Assembly (NCBI RefSeq): GCF_030848805.1
Contig: NC_092359.1
Coordinates: forward strand, 17,573,579-17,637,578
Source: Temnothorax longispinosus
Taxonomy: Eukaryota > Arthropoda > Insecta > Hymenoptera > Formicidae
Direction: 5' to 3'
DNA: 64,000 bases
Below, piece by piece: positions 26,501 through 39,599 of the stretch (position 1 is the stretch's first letter; the number at the start of each line of letters is the position of its first letter). Below the pieces are notes generated by a model. The model worked only from the letters and a program-made list of their open reading frames with translations. It was not told the DNA's origin and made no database searches. The position numbers and the translations under genes were made by a program.

Positions 26501-27988
26501 TGATGGGCACCCGGTGCAACAAAAGACGCGATACTTAACGGTGGAAAGTTTCGCCGACGAAGCTGCCTTCAAACCACGTTAAAACTTTTCCCGAGCGCAT
26601 TCATACGCGTCTTATGTGCACCGTAACACGCAGCATAAGTGCGCGTTATGTTGCGCGATAATACGCTGCAGACGCGCTGACGCCTACCATGTATTTGAAA
26701 CTTTGTTAGTTGCTCCGTAAAGTGTAACTTTACACCCTCAATTATTTTTTCCTTTCCGAGGCAGCGTAACGGCTCGGAAAGTCTGAGACGTATTATACTG
26801 TAGAGATTTGTTTTCGGAGTAAATTTTCAAACGAACGCTCTTCGATATTCGACAATATTCACTGTCACTACTGTGATATTCTCTTACCATGGTCGTCTCT
26901 AATAAAGTACCAGTAACAGACAATAGAATGCTACGAAAAAATAGGAGAAGGTCGAGTAATACAAAAGACAGGAATCAGAAATTCGAATCCTGGGGTTGCT
27001 TGTCAATTCAGGATTGTCTAAAACATTTAAAAAACTATGATTTCTAGAACCATACTGTCACTTTCACTTTCCTGTCTATTATAGTATTTTAAGGGTTCCC
27101 GCGGTTAGAGCATTAGCATTTTTTGAGTAATGTTACTTTGAAAACTTTGACCCCAAAATTTCCAAAGAACCCCGTTGTTTTCAAGGACGATTCCTATTTA
27201 AAAATCTGTTCCAGTACTTTTGACCGATATCCATCAGTATTTCAACGGTAACGCCAAAACAAAACTAGAATTATCGCAGCGATAATGAAACGACTTTTGG
27301 CTTCGCAGGAGGTGTTACGGTTATTTGCCTTTTATTCTTAAGCGAATATTGGGAACTCACGCAAAAGAAAAGACTTTTTTCCCTGAATTTGATTTTCTTC
27401 TTCCTATATCTATGTTCTTGCAAGTCGTTAAATATCTGTCACGTGTTTGTCACGATGCGTTGCATTGCATGCAAACTCCTATTGCAGGGAACAGAGACTC
27501 GACTCTCTTCATCAGTTCAGTTCTCCGGTCGCGCAAAGCGCACAGCACTATGATGCGATTTGCAACTTGCTCAACGTCATATTCCGCGTTGTATACACGC
27601 ACGAGGTCACATTTGCAACCGGCCGTGTTGGAAATAACGATCCGCCGCGCGCATCTGCCCCGCCGCCGTGTCGCCGGAAAGACTCGATAATTGCGTCCCG
27701 AAGATACTTTCGCAGACCCGACAGCTGGCCTCGTATCTCTCCCTCTTCCTGTCGAAACTTCTCTGGAGATGTGCTGATACGAATCTCTCGTTGGAAACGT
27801 AAGAAGCGCAACTCTGGACGAAGAAGCTGACGGAAAAGATATATCGCGGTTGCATTAATTTCGGATTGTAAAAGTCTAGTACTTGTGATAGTTGAAGGAG
27901 GAAAGGAATAAAGAAACATGTGCGATACATAAATATATGTTACATATACTGCTTCAAAGTTTAATTAACAATCTGCAGTTTATTTCAT
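23521..27988. other. Non-coding DNA with no supported gene
   Basis: Alternating AT-rich and moderately GC-rich DNA. A C10-containing pyrimidine tract lies at 26.43-26.48 kb. Open frames at 23.96-24.42 kb (minus) and 27.3-27.9 kb (both strands) overlap one another and show no recognisable domain. A Grainyhead-like AACCGGTTA lies near 25264. Confidence 0.5.
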
Positions 27989-28011
27989 ACACACACACAC
28001 ACACACACACA
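27989..28011. repeat. AC microsatellite
   Basis: About 11 uninterrupted AC units in AT-rich DNA. Confidence 0.95.
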
Positions 28012-31000
28012 GTATTTTATACGGTTCACTTCATGTCCGAGTTAACATTATGTAAATGACTCTTAATGTTGTATATCAATTAATTATTTTCACTAATTAT
28101 TTTTTCAAAAAGTCACGTTCTGACCCTTGATGAGTTAATTATAGGAACTTGAAAGAGACAGTTCTTATCGCTGCTTGAAAGGCAACTGTTATCGCCATTT
28201 CACATTCACAGAACGAGCAATAACGCTTTCAGATAATAAGGTCCTGACTTCCGGCCGTGTGTTAAAAGATTACGTGTGTTAAAAGATTTCCGATAGAAGT
28301 GGAATGTGTCTTTTTCACATCATGCTTTCACACATATATTTGTGCATATAGCTCACAGAATACACACGTGTACATATACCTCACAGACAGCTTTGTAAAC
28401 AAAGTTAGGCGCCCATGACGTGTCCGTTTGCGAATAGCGCTTTTTGATAGACGGTAATGCGCGCCGTCATTATGTACCCGGTCGAGCACAATGGTATAGA
28501 CCGAGCCACAATCGATACACGTAAGCTTTCCGGCATGCCTGTGGATGTATGGACGCGCATATACATTCTCGGACGCGCGTTTCAAAGCGCAATTACTTAT
28601 GCACGCACGAGTTATTTCGATTCTCCGCAGTATTCGGCGCCGTAGCTGCTCGCCAAGTTTTTCCCCAAGTTCTCCCCGCGCGAAACTTCGACGTTCGCGG
28701 AATCGTTTAGCGCGAAGAAGTTTCGCGAAATGGAGTTTCGATTTTCTCCTCGCCTCCTCGCCCCGTCGGACTCGCTTCGAACGCGAGAAATTCAAAGAGG
28801 TAACTTAAACGCGACCTTGAAGAGATGAACGATCAGAGAAGCTGGCATTCGATGGCGATCAATATCGTGGTAATTGAAAACCGGAATGTGCATTGCTCAT
28901 CGTCAACAAACAGCAAAGAATGGCATCTTTTTCTAACCGATATGATTAATACGTTTCATTATGCACGTAAAAACGCGTTCGTGTAAAAAAATTTTCTATT
29001 AAAAAATTACATTTTACAGAGATTCTCATTACTATTCTTTTACAATATTTACGGAGAGAAAGAAGGTCGTTATTATTTCTGAGAAATATATAAATTAAAG
29101 TTTCCATTAAAAGTGATATATATATTGAAGTTTCTTTCTATGCAGTTTTCTTTATAAAGGATATTCATTACTTGAAAAATTTCATAAAAGAAATTTATTT
29201 GAAAGTTTTACTAGAGGCTCCTTTCCCCGGTATAAAGTGGAGAAAAATTAAACAAGCAAAATTCTCACGTAGATATAATCTCGCAGCTTAAATACTTGAA
29301 AGGCAGAGCCCTCGCTCTTAATCGCTCGAGACTTTTATATTACGAAAGCCGGGGGGATTAAGAAAAAGGAGATCGAGAAAGTACGACGAACACGTCTCTC
29401 AACACGTTCATCAAGCTCCGTCCAATTACGGGCTCGTTAACTCGTTTCGTCAATTACTTCGTAATTTCTTCGCGATGCCGGCTGTCGAGTGTCAGCAGAG
29501 GGGTGAGGGAGGGTTTCGTGGAAATTTGAGAAGTCGCGGGAGCCTCCCGAGCACGACCTTGAAGGTCGATCCAACGAGGTGGAAGTTCTGCGAAAGTTAC
29601 GAGACAACTGCAGCGAGCGGTGGTGGCAGCAAGCGTGTATTGTTGCCTGGGTTCTCTCGGTGCCATGACCTCACCAACACATTGCGCCAGTTTCGTGTCG
29701 AGCTAACTTCGGAGAACCAGTCAGCTTCGCTTAAGAGGAGGTTGCCTGCCTGCCTGCCTGCAATCCGCCCTGTTTCCTTTCGCCCTCGAGACCCACCTCC
29801 TTTATTCATCTATATAGTTGTACATAACTTGCTTGTGGCATAATTGCTCATGAAAATCATGCTTGTGTATGATAGATATGTGAAGGAAATCGTTCATCTC
29901 CTTGTTCGACGTTCGGCCGAGTGCGGTCGGGGGACATTAATCGAAATCCGTGAAGCTTGGGCAAACTTTTCAAATGTGTTATTAAGCTTACGTAATCCTA
30001 TGCCGAGGAGTTATCGAAACAATTTTACGATAATATTGATGATAATGATATATTTTTGTATACATTTGAAATAATGAGATCACAGTTATTAAGTTGTATT
30101 TCTCGAATCTATATAAAACACATGATTACCGAAAATTGATTATTATTATTAGAAACTAAATTAGATCAGGTTGCAAAAAACTTAAGAAAAGATGACATAT
30201 TCTCTCGTTTACGTCTTATTCTATTTCTATATATCTTCTGCTTTATAATTTATTTTCTTTTTATTCTTCGCGGGGTCAGTTCTTCATTCGTCAATTTGCC
30301 ATTCGACTTTTTTGAGGTGTCATGATTCCTATGAACTTATTCAACCTATTGTACGAATCAATGTCGTGTTAAAATCATGTTTCGTAACGCGCAGACACAA
30401 TAAAATTTTACTGGACACGATGATGTAACATGTCTCGAGTTGTCACTTAAAAAGTTGAGATTTGTTTAGGCAAAAAGAAACTATCGACTGTACGAAGATA
30501 ACATCTTGACCCCGGAAATTTTTACAAGAGAGCACGTTTATTTCAAATAAACGCAAACGATATTTACGTTACTACTCGATATTAATTTGTTAAATTCAGA
30601 TTTTAATTACCGTACATACTATATATATACGCACGAATATTATATCCCTGTATTTATTTATCAATACAAGTTTTGAAACATACGCTAGAAACACACGAAA
30701 ATGATCCCCGTATTTGCTCATGATAATGAAACCGCGGATGATTGCCGATGGGATACCCGTTCTCCCGTTAGCCGCAGCTTCGAAAACCGAAACCGGCCAG
30801 GCCTGGAATTACAGGCCCGTCTCCGATAATCCCCGTTTAGTTTACCGCGACACGGAAGTCTTTACGAAACGAAAGTATACACCGTGTACGGGTAACAGGT
30901 ATACGTACCCGTCAGTCGTAATGCTCGCTATATACGGCGATCATCCGCAAGAAAGTATTATCGAGCTACGTGCTGCATAAGGTCATTAAAGGCTTACGTA

Positions 31001-31051
31001 ATTACAGTTATTACATAGCCGCGTGTGATATTATATAGCCTTGTTCGGGAA

Positions 31052-31053
<2 letters not shown>
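28012..31053. other. Non-coding DNA with no supported gene
   Basis: A GC-richer patch at 28.45-28.8 kb is open on both strands but unrecognisable. The 28.9-29.3 and 30.0-30.7 kb stretches are AT-rich. Around 29.75 kb there is a short CCTG repeat of three units. No gene is supported. Confidence 0.5.

Positions 31054-31090
<37 letters not shown>
31054..31090. repeat. AC microsatellite
   Basis: About 18 uninterrupted AC units, at the left edge of a CpG-rich block. Two overlapping + strand frames run through it as Thr-His repeats and are artefacts. Confidence 0.97.
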
Positions 31091-31092
<2 letters not shown>

Positions 31093-31620
31093 CACATTGC
31101 GTGCGTGTCGAGCACACAGAGCGCGCTGGAAGGAAGCCATCACGAGCGTCCGTATTCGCCGGTATGCCTTCCTCTCGTTTCCGCTTTCATCGAAGGGACA
31201 GGAATGCGTATATCCCCCTCGAGACGAAAGGGAGAAACGAGGGAGAGGGGGAGAGGCGGCGGAGCTCGCTCGGAAGGGTCGACACCGGGAATGGGATCGA
31301 TAGCACGAACTCGCACGTGTGCGCTCGCTCGCGCGGTCGTCCGCGCGCGCGCGCCGCCGCGACACGTGTGTGCGCACGCGACCCGCTTCATCGTGTGCGC
31401 GACTATGCGCGTAGCCTCGATCAAGGCCGTTCGTTGTTTACCCCCGACAGGGACCGACGTGATTCCAATTTACCGTCGGTTCCCCCGCGCCCCTTTACAC
31501 CCTCTCTCTCCACCCTGTCCCTGGGTATCCGCACACCCCGCCGCGGCCGGTCCTTTCTCTCGCTCGGCAACCACGCTCGCGATGCGTTTCATCCCTCCTC
31601 TCCTCCCCCCACGTGAAATT
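31091..31620. other. CpG-rich block
   Basis: A GC-rich, CpG-rich block of about 530 bp with CG-alternating runs near 31.35 kb and a pyrimidine-rich right half. Three + frames and two minus frames are open together (up to 240 codons), so the open frames reflect composition. It could be a small CpG-island promoter, but no transcript is evident. Confidence 0.45.
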
Positions 31621-34600
31621 ACTAACTTTCGTGCGCAAGTCTCTCCTTTTTTCTCTCTTTTTTCTTTGTCGCACAGTCGACGGGGATTTTATTTCGCGCG
31701 TTGTGGCCGAAACGTTTGCTCCATATCCGGAGAATTGGCCGGTTTCGATAGAATTTCGTTCTGGCTTCAGATTTCGACGTTACACCAGGATGTTATCTTT
31801 AGGGCTTCCTAGTGGGTATTGTCAAAGTTTAGGTAGCGCATAGCGCAGTAGGCGGTAGGTGATTTAAATGGCAATAGGTAGTATATTTCTTACGTATATA
31901 TGACCGCCTTTATTTACGACTCGACGTAAAAACCTAGTATTCGGAAAAAAATTGACTTAAAAAATCCATACAGATAGTAAGACTAAAAATACAAGATAGG
32001 CTGCTTTTTCAGAGAACTCTTTGTTTGTTTATAAAGAATCAGTGCAACTTACTGTTATACGTAAAAAATTCGATGAACGAGAAATAATTACGATACAACG
32101 ATACATAATTTTACTCGGTACTTTTCGATTTTATTCTTATTTTATCGAGATGTTTATGCAGCACGTTTATGTTCTTGCATAAATTTCTTACGCGATGATC
32201 TCGAGGCACGTGACAGCAACGAATCGTCGTAACCGTCGTTTTATTACTCAATTTTTTCCACCCTCGATAAACGTCATGCGATTCGACGATCATGTCACGA
32301 CGGACAACCCTACGAACGAGTTACGTTTTTCTCGCGAAAAAGAAGCTGCCCTCAAGGCGCGAACGAACGTACGGGTGGACAGGTTATCGATCCTCGTTTA
32401 AAAAGAGAGTTATCGTGCTTCGGCTGCATGTGACACGACTGACAAGAACGGCAAGGTCGCGCGCACTGTACACCCCCGTAAAAAGCGACGGTTATTCCAT
32501 AGCCTGATGGTCTCGATAAACGATCGCGCGTGTTTCACACTTACACGTGCAGCGTTATTGCAACATTGGGGGCTTTCATATCGATTACGAAGATTTATGA
32601 AATCAAAATTTGAATACGAGAACAAAAGCCGCTTATTCCGCGATTTTGCGAGAAGGCTAAAATAAAAAGTCATTGTTTTTTACAATGATTTTATTATATT
32701 TCGTGAGGTATTCGTGTTTTATATTTTGTTTATAAATAAACAAAAGTATGATGATTGTGTATAGATAAAAGCTTTCTTCGAAAACATGTGATATGAATTA
32801 GCTTCTTTGCAGATAAAGATATTCTTATCCGTAATCATCGTTCTTCTAAGACTTTTGCTGTCATAAATCAAAACTTTCGCATGGAACACCTCGCATATAC
32901 ATACAATGCGGTTTACTCAATGTTTCGTATCAATGTATTGGCATTTTTCTCGATTCGCATGTGTAAGCCGTCACGAAAGTTGCTTTCTCGAAAGGATCGT
33001 ACGGCTCTCGAGGCGTTTCGTGTTTCGAGATTCGATCTGCAACTTCGGGAAAATTATCGGTCTGACAAACCGCGATTCGCTCGTGCGGATATCCTGTCCT
33101 TGAATATACCGGCGTAAATGCAACTGCAATGCGCGAGTGCGCGGATACACGTGTGTGCCCTACCCGCGCCTGTGCATGCACACGACGCATACATGTGCGA
33201 AATTCAGCAGCCAGCAGCTGCCGGGAATGCGGGAGACAGCGGACACTCGAAACCGGCATTAATATCCCTCTTCGGCCGGGTTACATAAAGCAGCAGGCTC
33301 CAGGCTCTCATTATACAAAACGCTGGACCCCGAACACGTGTACACGTGATGTTCCAAAAGCTGTAGTGTTATTTTCCATCGGTCGCACAAAATTCCTGGA
33401 CGAATTTCGAGCCGGCCTTCGCTCGGTAAAAGCTTCACGGGCTTAACTGCGAGAATATTCAATTTATTTAAATTGGGAATTTAAATAGCTCGAGGATTGA
33501 ATTTCAAAGGTGAAAATAAATAGCGGAGCAGTACCTTTGAGCTCGTTTTAAAAATGATTTATATTTTAACGTAATGGAAATTAAATTTTAATTATCGAGA
33601 TATTAAAATAAAATATTACAAAGTTTCAACGAACAATTTCGTTTATCATTAAACCTCGCTAAGTAGAAATTAACTATGAAATTTACTGTCAGTTTGTTTT
33701 TCGCGTTTCTCTTTCAGGAAATTAAATTAATTATGAGCCCGCTGGAAAAATTTGTACACATTGTTACAAGATTATTATTGATCCGCCTGGAACGATCACT
33801 AGACAAATTGGAAAATTTTCATGGTAGTTGCTAAAACACTTTTCTCGATTGTCGCGGGTTACGCATGCGAACACACAATGAACGTTCGCTTTCTAGAGAC
33901 CCGTGCGAATATTTCGCTCCAAAAACGCACGACCGCGCTTTCGATCGGCGTGTCATCGGCGATGACCCACATTTCCATATGGCGCGCCGTGGCGTCTGCC
34001 GAAATTGCGCCGCGACATCATCGATCGGCGAGGCATACTCTCGCCGATACCCGCCTATCAGTCGCGAACGAGGTCGTTGGTGACCGCTGAATTCTCCATC
34101 GGTTTGTCTTCGGGTCGCGACTCGGCGAATGGAAACTAGTCTATCGGACCGCAGTTATAATCTGGAGCAATGTCTCTCAACGACCGTTTCGCGAACTGGA
34201 ATTTACAAGCTCCTTGTAGTTTATATGAAATTATATGAAGAATAACGCTATATACGATGCATATCTGCAATTTCTGTAAATTCTGATTCAATCAATGTCT
34301 CGACATTCCAGGCGAGGAGAGAGGCAATCCGCAAATCCCTCGATTGATCTGTAGATAAGACAATATAGCGTACGCGCGCAATGTAATCAGCAGTCTGCAA
34401 TTTCGGAACGAAAGTCTTAATCGATCGAGCGCGGCTTAAATTATTCGTAAGATAACGGCCTTATCGGACATGTGAGATAACGTGGAAAGTACGACTCCGC
34501 CGTTCGTGTCGAAAGGCGAGGCCCAGGAATAGGTTCGACGCATTTGCAATTCATCGTGTTTTCATTTATTCATGCGTGATACACGTGCGCATGGAAGAAA

Positions 34601-35504
34601 CATGAGACGATTGCATCCGACAACGTGTATGGAGGTCAAACGACTATCGGATCGCGTGGCGTGTCTCCTTGAGACACTCTTTCCTCTGTTTCTCTTTCTC
34701 CCTTTGACGAGATAGGAAATGGAGCCGTTATCGAGGTATTAAAGAGGACGAGATGCCGGTTACGTCACGCGCGTAATCGCGATCGGGCGATCCGAGCGAA
34801 CGCGCGCGGATAAAGCAAGAAACGTATATGCGCCGCCGTGAAATTCTTGTTTATTCCGTTAACGAGGCAATTACGACCGCACGACGTTCGCGCACGTACG
34901 CGGCCGCCGACACGCGCTTTTTCTTTTCTTTTCGCACACACGCACACACACCCTCGTACGTGTGTACAGGCGTGTGTGACTAATCGACGCTGTGATATTA
35001 GTCATCCCGTAATAACGAGTCGCCATGCATCGATTTGACGGGTATATGTTCCACGAAAGGTGGTTGTCAACTCCGCGGAAATATTCGCGCTGTCAGTACG
35101 ACCGCGCGAGCGTCGTTAGCGCGTCGCGCGTGTTTGCCCGTCTAATTTACAAATAGCGTTTGCGAGGGGAAGAAGACGTGGGAGACTGAAACAGTGACAA
35201 ACTGACAAATTGTCCGCGGTGCGCGGACAAGATAAGCGGATTTTTTCCTCCTCCCGAGCCGGGAAAATGTACCACGGCGTTCGCAATGATTAATCATTCG
35301 TTATGTTCCGGCATACGATCTGTCATAAGCGCGAATGTCAATTGACTGGCTCGTTCCGCATTGTAAAATCATTATCGCTTATCGATAGTACGTCTCTATT
35401 TATTTTGCTCGTGGAATTTCATATACGGATCTATCTTAATCTTAATATCTTTATTTTGCATCACTTGGCCACTTGTTGTCGTCAAAAGAGCGTTTACTGG
35501 GCTC
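31621..35504. other. Non-coding DNA with no supported gene
   Basis: Mostly AT-rich with GC-richer patches at 33.1-33.45, 33.9-34.1 and 34.7-35.3 kb. A small bulged hairpin, TCATTGT paired with ACAATGA across a T-rich loop, lies near 32.67 kb. No domain or exon-like segment is recognised. Confidence 0.5.
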
Positions 35505-35709
35505 TAAAGGTGCGTTTAGATGAGAGTGTCGAGCATCGAGCGTCAGATACGCACGCAGCAACCTTGCGCAGATGTCTAACCGTGTAGATTTTAGCATCTT
35601 GACGCTGAAATCTGCGTGATCCACATGTTTAGACATCTGCGCAAGGTACAGCGTACGTGTTTGGCGCTTGACGCTCGACGCTTGATGCTGCCATGTAAAA
35701 GCACCTTAA
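35505..35709. mobile_element. Harbinger-like foldback MITE (TAA-flanked)
   Basis: A 199-bp element (35508-35706) has a TAA trinucleotide on each side (35505-35507 and 35707-35709). Its ends are imperfect inverted repeats: AGGTGCGTTTAGATG on the left and the complement of AGGTGCTTTTACATG on the right. The inverted arms continue inward with mismatches and include a perfect 19-bp pair at 35561-35579 and 35629-35647. Nearly the whole element could fold into one long hairpin around a loop of about 50 bases. A three-base TWA duplication is typical of PIF/Harbinger elements, so that assignment is likely but not proven. It is non-coding. Confidence 0.8.
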
Positions 35710-36850
35710 AGGTTTCATCAGACAATGACTAGTATAAATCCTACGAACGTTAAGCAGGTAGGAAAGGTTCTGAAGGAGATTTCAATACTAAGAAAAAAAG
35801 AGAAAAATTCAAGACAAGAGTTCTAACAATTAATTTAATTAACAGCTTCCAAATTATGATAGACTATTATGGACAAATTATTATGGAACAGGAACACATT
35901 GTGGACAGTGTGAAAGTTAGACAATTATTGTGACAGTGTGGAAAGCATGAAAAATGCCAGAAATGTTACATTTAAGCATTTGTGCACAATTGATGAGGAC
36001 GGCACGATTTATGCCCCGTCGGCGCCAAAAGTTGAAGCAAATGTTGACGTTACCAGAGGTTACAAGATTATTAGATACCTACATTTGTTTTTTTTTCACG
36101 ATCGCCAAGGTTAAAGAAGGCTTTCTATATGATAAGAAAATATGTGTGTTTCAGCCCTATAAGTAATTGTCAAAGTTGGGTATTTCACTAGCGTATGGCA
36201 AGATTAGAGTCGAGTCACACGTTAGAGATAAAAATATGCCCGGCACGACCGACGAGCGGAAAACAACCGTGATTAATTTCGATCTTTATTATGCTGATAA
36301 CACACTAGAATCACACGATCGCACCGACGTGGAATGCGCAATCGATCTGATATTTTATCTGACGACACAATTGTACCCCAAGTGATCTCTTGCCCCGCCC
36401 GCGCCGTCGCGGAACTGCACACGATATTTTTATAGAGGATAGAAAAACACGTGGAAGCGAAAGATAAAAATGGCTTGTCGAAGAAGATTTTATTATCTTG
36501 GCACACATTTGGCGCATCGATGCGCTCGAATGCGTGTCGACGGAATATTTTTACGACGTTATTTTCTAACGCCTGGAGCGCATCAGGATTAAAAACGATG
36601 TTGATCGTCTATCTATAGTTCACGCGTTTAATATCTAAATTAACCCTGCCGATTGACGCACAGTAAACAAAGGATACGTAACCGTAATCGTGCTTTATCT
36701 GTTGTGTCCACTTAGATTAGGACCGAAAGTGATAGGTTGGCTTTTAGGAAGATGTTACACTTTTGGAGATATCGCTCTTATTTTCACCTTTATCGACGAC
36801 AAACAGTTTGATGAATCAAAACACGTCAAACGGCCACGATAAATAACGTA
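35710..36850. other. Non-coding or unresolved DNA
   Basis: AT-rich. A + strand frame of about 70 codons at 35954-36166 has mixed composition but no recognisable family. No other feature is seen. Confidence 0.45.
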
Positions 36851-36934
36851 ACGCGTGAAATTCTTCTCTATCTTTGACCTCTCTCGCGATTAACGCGTGA
36901 AATTATTCTCTATCTTTGACCTCTCTCGCGATTT
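36851..36934. repeat. Two-copy 42-bp tandem repeat
   Basis: A 42-base unit starting AACGCGTGAAATT and ending CTCTCTCGCGATT is present twice in a row (36851-36892 and 36893-36934) with a single mismatch (C to A at unit position 14). The near identity indicates a recent local duplication or an assembly duplication. Confidence 0.93.
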
Positions 36935-39599
36935 ATATCGCCGTTTTCAGGCCGAAGCAGGCCGTGCGCTTCCAACGTTTGCGAAACGGCGCCGTTTCTT
37001 GCGCGCGCGGAAAGTGTCACGTTTTCCCGCTGTTCTTCTTTCCGTACGCTCCTCCGTCTCGCCGCTCGCCGTCGCCGCGACGGCCGTAGATTGAATCGCG
37101 CGATTATTCACCATGCGTAACTCCCACGTTTCTCCTCGAGTCGCGATTAAATCCGGACAGACGATCTTCGCACTCGAAGCACCGGCCGTGGAGAGAGAAA
37201 AATTTTGCCTTACGCAATACACGTAGACGATTATAACGTGTGTACTCATCACGTGTCTTTATAGAGACTGTCTCCGACAGTTTTTACGTTTTCTTATTCC
37301 TCTACGTGAACAGAGACGTCAAGTGCAGTGTCGTATGATTGAAGGGTCTTTTATTATTTTTTTTTTTTTTATAGTGAAAAGTCAACTCTTAATTCAGCTT
37401 CTTAAACATTTCCGACTTTTCTTTGTTATTCGTACAATACAAAAAGTCTGCAGGAAAAAACATTGTAAAACTCTAGAAAAGCTAAATTTTGGTTACTTCA
37501 AATTAACTTGTTGACTACCAGGTTGATTATATTATCTGTAAGTGGTTCCTGATTATTAGTCAGATAATCAACTATTGAAATATGATTATCGAAACATTTT
37601 TAAAATACATTTGTAAAAGATAAATACCATCTAATACAAACTTTTTAATAACATAACTGTCTAGATAACAATGTAAAGTAAAAAGGTGTTATTCAACAAT
37701 TAATTATTTCTATTTTTAATCATATTACACAATATTTTAGCATTATATGATTATAATAATTCTACTGCGGCATATGCATGGTAGGATGTGCAAAACTCGC
37801 TGGGCAGGAAACACGTTAATATCGATGATAATAATATAGTCTAATTAATTCGTTCCAATGATCGTAATACGAATATTATTAGCGCCTTGATATCGGGAGC
37901 AATTTTGTTGTTTAATGGGTAGCTCGCATTTGTGTGACGAATCGTTTCGTGGGGAAGTGAGATCAAAGTCCGGGAGAACACCCTGTATATCCTCGGCAAA
38001 TAGCGCCGACGGAATTGGAAAGGAAAATGTTCCATTGTACGCTGCCGCGATAGCGGCAGATAATGAGCTTCACATGGTTTCGCATCGCTCTGAAACGTTC
38101 GTGATGCAAACGTTCCGGTACAATGTAGAATGTGTTGTAACAAGTGCACGCTTTTATCGACGCCGCGCCTCGATACGAGATATTTGCGCAGAAATTTACG
38201 AAGACGCTTAACGAGACGTTAATTGAACTGTCGAGAAGTAATTCCGTGGCGAGCGATTACGAAGCAATGTTACGATTCTCTTCTTTTCTCTTTTTCTCTC
38301 CTTTGAAAATATCATATCACCTCTCCCGAATGAAATATTTTCTCGTCGACACAGAAGTTAACATTCGTGAGAAATATGAGATCCGAGGCGAAGCTATAAC
38401 ACGCGCGCGCGCGCGCGGACGATTTCGTCGGCGAGTAATCAAAACTCGCGATACCCCCAGCGCGATACGTCACGTCCGTTTCTACCGCGTAGCGCATTCC
38501 CGCAGATTGAAAATTCCCGGTATTTTCGCATCAAAACTCGATACTGTACGTCGCGCTGCGTTAAATCCCGCCGCTATCGGGATCGCAAATATTAGCGAGG
38601 AGGGAAAATATCGGCCGCCTCAACCTCGTTTCGAGCGTCGAGCGTCGCACGCTCGCATGCGAGAATTTGATTTTCGCCAGCGCTCTGTTTAATTAGGAAA
38701 TAACCGTTCAGAAAAAGTAAACAAGGGATTTGTAACTCTCTGCCGAACGTTTCTTCAAAAGTGGAAGTTGAATATGTGGTGCTTGAATACGGTACCACGT
38801 ACGGTGACACTAAAATACAATAAAGGTGGCGCACATAAAACGAACCAGCCTCGAATGCAAAATATGGGTACAAAAACTGTTTGGGACCGGTTTTATGCGT
38901 GGCCACTCCGTAACAGTCGATCGATCGTTACAAGTTCAGGCGAGGACCGACGGCCGAAAAAACGCGATTTTCTTTCGTACAGATTTAAAAGTTAGATGCT
39001 TTCACGGATCACTCTGGCGAGGTTTATCGTGGAAATAACGAGTCTACGAGATACTAACTGCATTGTGGCGGAAATTGGTAATCTCGAGAGGAACGGCGCC
39101 TCATTGCGATGCGGACCGGGCAACTTTAGTTCGATCAAACTTCGCCAATAAGAGCTCGCGCGGGCTGACCAAGTCTCTCCTTCGCTCGAGACTCGCGTTA
39201 GTTCCCGCCTGCCAGGAGCCGCCGAACCCAAGCCGCATTATTGCCGAAGTTCGGCAGGCGGGGCCTTCGAATTTACACTCTCGCCGACCGTTAACTGCCT
39301 TCTCTCGCACACTTCCCCAATTCCTCGAAAAACTGTCCTTAGCCCGTATCTCGTCACGCACGTTCCCCGTTCCGTCTATTGACATCGAGAGCGCGGCCTT
39401 CGTATTGTAATTAGATGAACGAATATCAAGATCGTAAATAACGACGATAACGATGACATTAATACATTCATCTGTTTACGTTTTTTCAACCATAGTAGAT
39501 TTCATTCTGTACAAGTAATACGCGCGCCGTTTGCGAGTGTAGTGTGTGTACGGAAGAATATGAATTTACGAGCGTGCGATACGAACGTGGAACTTAATA
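36935..39599. other. Non-coding DNA upstream of the CpG-rich promoter block
   Basis: AT-rich at 37.3-37.9 kb, including a 12-base T run near 37.36 kb, and GC-richer from 38.1 kb onward. Overlapping open frames at 37.9-38.7 and 39.0-39.4 kb occur on both strands without recognisable domains. The region leads into the promoter-like block. Confidence 0.45.
38402..38417. repeat. CG alternating run
   Basis: Eight CG dinucleotides in a row. Alternating CG is the best-known Z-DNA-forming sequence. The run's survival is consistent with low germline CpG methylation here. Confidence 0.9.

Noticed and set aside
31090..31812. 240-codon + strand open frame
   Set aside because: It overlaps an AC microsatellite edge and a CpG-rich block, with two further + frames and two minus frames open over the same bases. 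No recognisable protein.
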